Under the pieces are notes generated by a model that saw only the letters and a list, made by a program, of their open reading frames with translations, ran no database searches and was not told where the DNA came from. Shown piece after piece: positions 47,305 to 50,264 of a DNA stretch of 50,264 nt. The DNA comes from Ornithoclostridium faecigallinarum (lineage in GTDB: Bacteria; Bacillota; Clostridia; Christensenellales; UBA3700). The position numbers were made by a program, and so were the translations under genes. Location: NCBI GenBank assembly GCA_018713665.1, contig DVOI01000021.1:1-50264 (forward strand), read 5' to 3'. Within the stretch, counting starts at the first letter, position 1; each line of letters starts with the position of its first letter.

Positions 47305-49127
47305 TTTGACTCCTTTTGCGCCTTTTTGCCCCCTCTTTGACCCGTCGCGCCGAACGCCTTGACCGCCAACCTGCGCTTGACCAAAAACACCGCGACATTG
47401 ATCAACGCCACCATGATCAGCAACACCGCCGCAGTCGCATACGCATAGTCGATATAAAGTCCTTCGCTTGCGAACAGCCACATCATCACCGCAAAACTCG
47501 AGCCCGAATCCATCACGCTCTCCGGCTCGTACGGCACCGCTCCCGCGGTGTAGATCAACGCCGCCGACTCGCCCACTATCCTGCCTATGCTGAGTATGAT
47601 CGCCGTAACTATGCCGGACAGCGCCGAAGGCAGCACGACTCGCACGGTCGTTCGCAATTTGCCCGCGCCGAGCGCCAGCGACGCCTCGCGGAGCGAATTG
47701 TCCACCGCAAGCAAGCTCTCTTCGGTCGAGCGTATCACCGTCGGCAAAATCATCAACGAAAGCGTGATGCCGCCAGCCAAGATGCTCGTCCTCATCTGCA
47801 TGAGTTCGCAGAACATCAACATCCCGAAAAATCCGAATATGATGCTTGGCATGCCCGACAGCGTCTCGGTAAACAACCTGATCACGCGAACGAGCCGACT
47901 GTCGCGCTTTGAATATTCCGCAAGAAAGATTGCCGCGCATATCCCTATCGGCAACGCGATCGCAAGCGCGATCAATATCAACAGCCCCGTCGTCACAAAC
48001 GCCGGACGCAGCGTCATCCCCGCGTTGCCCGATTCGCCGAACAGCAAGTTTGCGTCGATGTGCGGCAATCCCTTGACCAAGATGAACACTATCAATGTCG
48101 CAAGCGACGCCGCGACCGCAGCCACGCACACTATACTTATGTATTTGAGCACGGTGCAACCGCTTCCGCTCTTGACAAACACGGGCGCGGAGCGCTCGCT
48201 CTTTGACACAAGTACGTTCTTCCCCTTCTTTTCACGATACTTTTTGGGTCTGCGCGCAAGTCCTATGCCGAAATTGAGCGCGAGCACGATCACCAAAAGC
48301 ACGCTGCCCGTCGCGATCAACGCCTGTCGATGCAGCCCCGTCGCATAACCCATCTCTACGACCATATTGATCGTCAATGTGCGGATGTTGGAGAAAAGCC
48401 CCTTGGGGAACTCCGGGACGTTGCCTGCAACCATCATCACCGCCATCGTCTCGCCGACCGCTCTGCCCATTCCCAAGACCAAACTCGTAATAATGCCCGA
48501 CTTCGCCGCCGGCACGACCACTTTGAACATCGCCTGCTGCGGCGTCGCGCCAAGCGCAAGCGCGCCTTCTCGATAGCTGTCGGGGACGGCGTCGAGAGCG
48601 TCCTTTGTCATGCTCGTCACCGTAGGCAAGATCATCATCCCGAGGATCAGCGACGACGCCAATATGCCCTTGCCCGAGCCGGTGCTTGAAATGTCCGACA
48701 GCATCGGCACCAGCAGCGTCAACCCGAAAAATCCATATACTATCGACGGTATCCCTGCAAGAAAATTGATCATCCCGCCGATCACGCCCCTCAGCTTTTT
48801 TGGACAAAACGCTTTGAGACAAATCGCCGAAAACACGCCCGCCACTCCGCCGACGAGCACTGCGCCCGCGCTCACGCAAAGCGTCCCGACGATCATCGGC
48901 AATACGCCGAAACGCTCTGACACATCCAAAAAATCTTTGGTAGGAGCCCAAAGCGTACCGAAAATGAAATTGAACACTCCGATCTCGGACAGAGCCGGAA
49001 CGCTCTCGTATAAGATGTAAAAAACTATCGCAAAGACCGCAAATACGGAGAATACGGCAGAGGCGGCGAATACCGCCTTTGCCGCAACGTCTCCGCGCCG
49101 CTTTCCGCATTCGGAAACTTTTTTCAT
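47301..49127 (-). CDS. Fused phosphate ABC permease PstC-PstA
   Basis: One open frame of 608 residues encodes both permease subunits. Residues 1 to about 295 are PstC: FLAGIPSIVYGFFGL, PTVTSMTKDALDAVP, and the ATPase-contact EAA loop REGALALGATPQQAMFKVVVPAA. A basic linker (ARRPKKYREKKGKNVL...SERSAP, about 295-320) leads to PstA, with LTETLSGMPSIIFGFFG-type and REASLALGAGKLRTTVRVVLPSA EAA segments (read in parts). Each half has about six helices. Usually these are two genes. A TTG lies one codon before the ATG at 49127; I take the ATG, which overlaps the pstS stop by one base (TGATG). Confidence 0.93.
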   Translation of the reverse strand: MKKVSECGKRRGDVAAKAVFAASAVFSVFAVFAIVFYILYESVPALSEIGVFNFIFGTLWAPTKDFLDVSERFGVLPMIVGTLCVSAGAVLVGGVAGVFSAICLKAFCPKKLRGVIGGMINFLAGIPSIVYGFFGLTLLVPMLSDISSTGSGKGILASSLILGMMILPTVTSMTKDALDAVPDSYREGALALGATPQQAMFKVVVPAAKSGIITSLVLGMGRAVGETMAVMMVAGNVPEFPKGLFSNIRTLTINMVVEMGYATGLHRQALIATGSVLLVIVLALNFGIGLARRPKKYREKKGKNVLVSKSERSAPVFVKSGSGCTVLKYISIVCVAAVAASLATLIVFILVKGLPHIDANLLFGESGNAGMTLRPAFVTTGLLILIALAIALPIGICAAIFLAEYSKRDSRLVRVIRLFTETLSGMPSIIFGFFGMLMFCELMQMRTSILAGGITLSLMILPTVIRSTEESLLAVDNSLREASLALGAGKLRTTVRVVLPSALSGIVTAIILSIGRIVGESAALIYTAGAVPYEPESVMDSGSSFAVMMWLFASEGLYIDYAYATAAVLLIMVALINVAVFLVKRRLAVKAFGATGQRGGKKAQKESK

Positions 49128-49942
49128 CAAACGACGTACCCTTCCTCGGTCATGATCGCCTTGGCGGCGTCACTTGCCAGCCACTCGATGAACGCCTTGA
49201 CCTCGGCGGACTGCTCGACGCCTTCCTTGGTCAGGATGTTGAACGGTCTCGCAAGCGTGTATGTTCCGTTCTTGATGTTCTCCGCAGAAGCCGCGACCCC
49301 GTTGAAGGTCAAGCCCTTGACCGTGTCGTCGAGCGAGCCGAGCGAGATATATCCGATCGCGTTCTTGCTCGCGGCGATCTCCACCTTCACGTCGCCTGTG
49401 CTCCTTTGGATGGACACGCAATCGGCAAACTTGGTCAGCTCTTTGAGCTTGTCCCCTTCCGCATTCTTGATCAGGTCGTCAAACGCGTCTCTCGTTCCCG
49501 AGCCCTCCTCTCTCGAAACGGCGTTGACTATCGCCTCGATCGCTGTCCCGTTCGCGTAAAGGTCGTACACCTGCTGCGAAGTAACGTCGGAAAGTTCAAC
49601 TTCGTTGTTGACGATCAACACCACTCCGTCATCGCAAATTTTGGTCGCGACAAGCCCCGTTTCGCCGTCTTTGAGAGCGCGCGAAGCCATACCGATGTCA
49701 TTCTTGCCTGCAAGCGTATCCGCAATGCCCGTGCCCGAATCGCTGGACGTGACCCTGACCTTGACACCCGGATTTGCCTCCTCATACGCCGCGCCCAACT
49801 TTTGCATCAGCGGAGATACCGACGAGGAGCCCGAAAGCCTGATCTCCTTGTCGCCGTCGCTGTCGCCGCACGCCGCAAAACAGCACCCGACGCCGATTGC
49901 AACGACCAGCATTGCCATAACGATTTTCATGAATCTTTTCAT
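49127..49942 (-). CDS. pstS: Phosphate-binding lipoprotein PstS
   Basis: The 271-residue product has a lipoprotein signal (MKRFMKIVMAMLVVAIGVG, lipobox FAAC followed by GDS) and a periplasmic-type phosphate-binding fold. Landmarks are the phosphate loop LSGSSSVSPLMQKLGAAY, SSDSGTGIADT, IGMASRALKDGE, and REEGSGTRDAFDDLI, a conserved anion-contact motif. AAGGAGA precedes the ATG at 49942; an upstream in-frame ATG at 50008 lies in the promoter region and is rejected. First gene of the pst unit, controlled by the Pho box upstream. Confidence 0.96.
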   Translation of the reverse strand: MKRFMKIVMAMLVVAIGVGCCFAACGDSDGDKEIRLSGSSSVSPLMQKLGAAYEEANPGVKVRVTSSDSGTGIADTLAGKNDIGMASRALKDGETGLVATKICDDGVVLIVNNEVELSDVTSQQVYDLYANGTAIEAIVNAVSREEGSGTRDAFDDLIKNAEGDKLKELTKFADCVSIQRSTGDVKVEIAASKNAIGYISLGSLDDTVKGLTFNGVAASAENIKNGTYTLARPFNILTKEGVEQSAEVKAFIEWLASDAAKAIMTEEGYVV

Positions 49943-49975
49943 TTTTTGTCTCCTTATCCTGTTCGGATCGCCTCT

Positions 49976-50042
49976 ATCATAACACCAAAGGCGGTTATAT
50001 CCAAACATAGGAGTTGCTAAGTTTTTGTAAAGTCTTTGTAAA
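49976..50042 (-). promoter_or_regulatory. PhoP-activated promoter of pstS with four-hexamer Pho box
   Basis: On the minus strand TTTACA (50042-50037), TTTACA (50031-50026), TTAGCA (50020-50015) and TATGTT (50009-50004) are spaced exactly 11 bp apart, matching the TT(A/C/T)ACA direct repeats bound by PhoP in Bacillus. The core promoter is TTGGAT, 17 bp, TATGAT (50004-49976), with a poor -35 directly abutting the boxes as expected for activation. Confidence 0.85.
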
Positions 50043-50175
50043 TGACATCACATAGACGTCTCATCCGCGGCGTCTCGACTCATCCCCCCTTGTCGATCAT
50101 GTTTTTGCATTCTTGGCTATGCCGACAGCGATGCTTCGTTTTGTTTTGAATTTGTCAATGTAGTGACCTACCACT
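50043..50175. other. Spacer between Pho box and CRISPR array
   Basis: No gene seen. A TAGTG/CACTA inverted pair (50161-50176) touches the first CRISPR repeat. On the likely array orientation this is the leader-distal (trailer) flank. Confidence 0.4.
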
Positions 50176-50264
50176 ATTTCAACTCACTCGCCCCGTGCGG
50201 GGCGAACCCGCGTTTGATCAGGAGCATAGACTTGTTCCGAAAATTTCAACTCACTCGCCCCGTG
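50176..50264 (-). CRISPR. CRISPR array, type I-C-like repeats, partial
   Basis: A 32-nt repeat (50176-50207), a 35-nt spacer (50208-50242) and the first 22 nt of an identical second repeat (50243-50264) are visible, period 67. Read on the minus strand the repeat has the palindromic GCCCCGCACGGGGC core and ends GTGAGTTGAAAT, as do type I-C repeats. That orientation puts the leader and probably the cas genes to the right, outside the window, and the array end at 50176. Confidence 0.88.

Noticed and set aside
49943..50008. N-terminal extension of PstS to an ATG at 50008
   Set aside because: It would place the signal peptide internally and covers the -10 region; the ATG at 49942 has a good ribosome site.

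Overview
The window looks like chromosomal DNA from a GC-rich, spore-forming member of the Bacillota (class Clostridia or a close relative). Evidence is the set of sporulation-linked genes (spoVG, spoIIID and a SpoVB/MurJ-type flippase), the single-chain glycyl-tRNA synthetase, substrate-binding S components of ECF vitamin transporters, a tetrahydrofolate riboswitch, a Firmicutes-style Pho box and two classic lipoboxes. I see no rRNA, tRNA or insertion sequence. The lineage call is inference from gene content only.

Layout. 1-1075: an AT-richer coiled-coil gene running off the left edge, behind a perfect-consensus promoter. 1256-5196: an MFS transporter, a repeat-filled divergent spacer, a TIR-domain protein with a C-terminal V4R-like domain, and a degenerate medium-chain dehydrogenase. 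5299-9904: murC, spoVG and a Ca-type P-ATPase. 9948-14891: a tightly overlapped operon of two PAP2 phosphatases, an acyl-AMP ligase and an FGGY kinase. 15071-21098: a lipoprotein, DegV, a leaderless divergent pair (sulfatase and TtcA-like), spoIIID and a TSUP permease split into two half genes. 21327-25151: a 1274-residue surface lipoprotein with five repeats. 25203-29046: LysM protein, flippase, folT with its riboswitch, and a YetF/DUF4363 pair.

29117-37522 is a seven-gene minus-strand operon (S component probably for pantothenate, coaX, hom, two membrane-tailed small proteins, uvrB, uvrA) behind a structured leader. 37716-43583 holds two small proteins (one a 53-residue cysteine-rich peptide), glycyl-tRNA synthetase, a methyltransferase, a DUF7662-like protein, a QueG-like iron-sulfur protein and a CDF metal exporter. 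43763-50042 is a complete phosphate regulon: pstS, a fused pstC-pstA permease, pstB, then phoU-phoP-phoR from its own promoter, with a four-hexamer Pho box upstream of pstS. A CRISPR array with type I-C-like repeats starts at 50176 and runs off the right edge.

How genes work together: the Pho genes form one sensing and uptake unit. The two ECF S components bring in folate and probably pantothenate, the latter beside the CoA-pathway kinase CoaX, and would share an energizing module encoded elsewhere. The PAP2/ligase/kinase operon suggests a lipid or polyol-phosphate route. Several genes have a -10 box ending only 5-6 nt before the start codon and no Shine-Dalgarno, which suggests leaderless mRNAs beside ordinary led ones. 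The best candidates for undescribed biology are the TIR-V4R protein with its repeat-rich promoter region, the PAP2-ligase-kinase operon, and the pair of membrane-tailed winged-helix-like proteins next to uvrBA.
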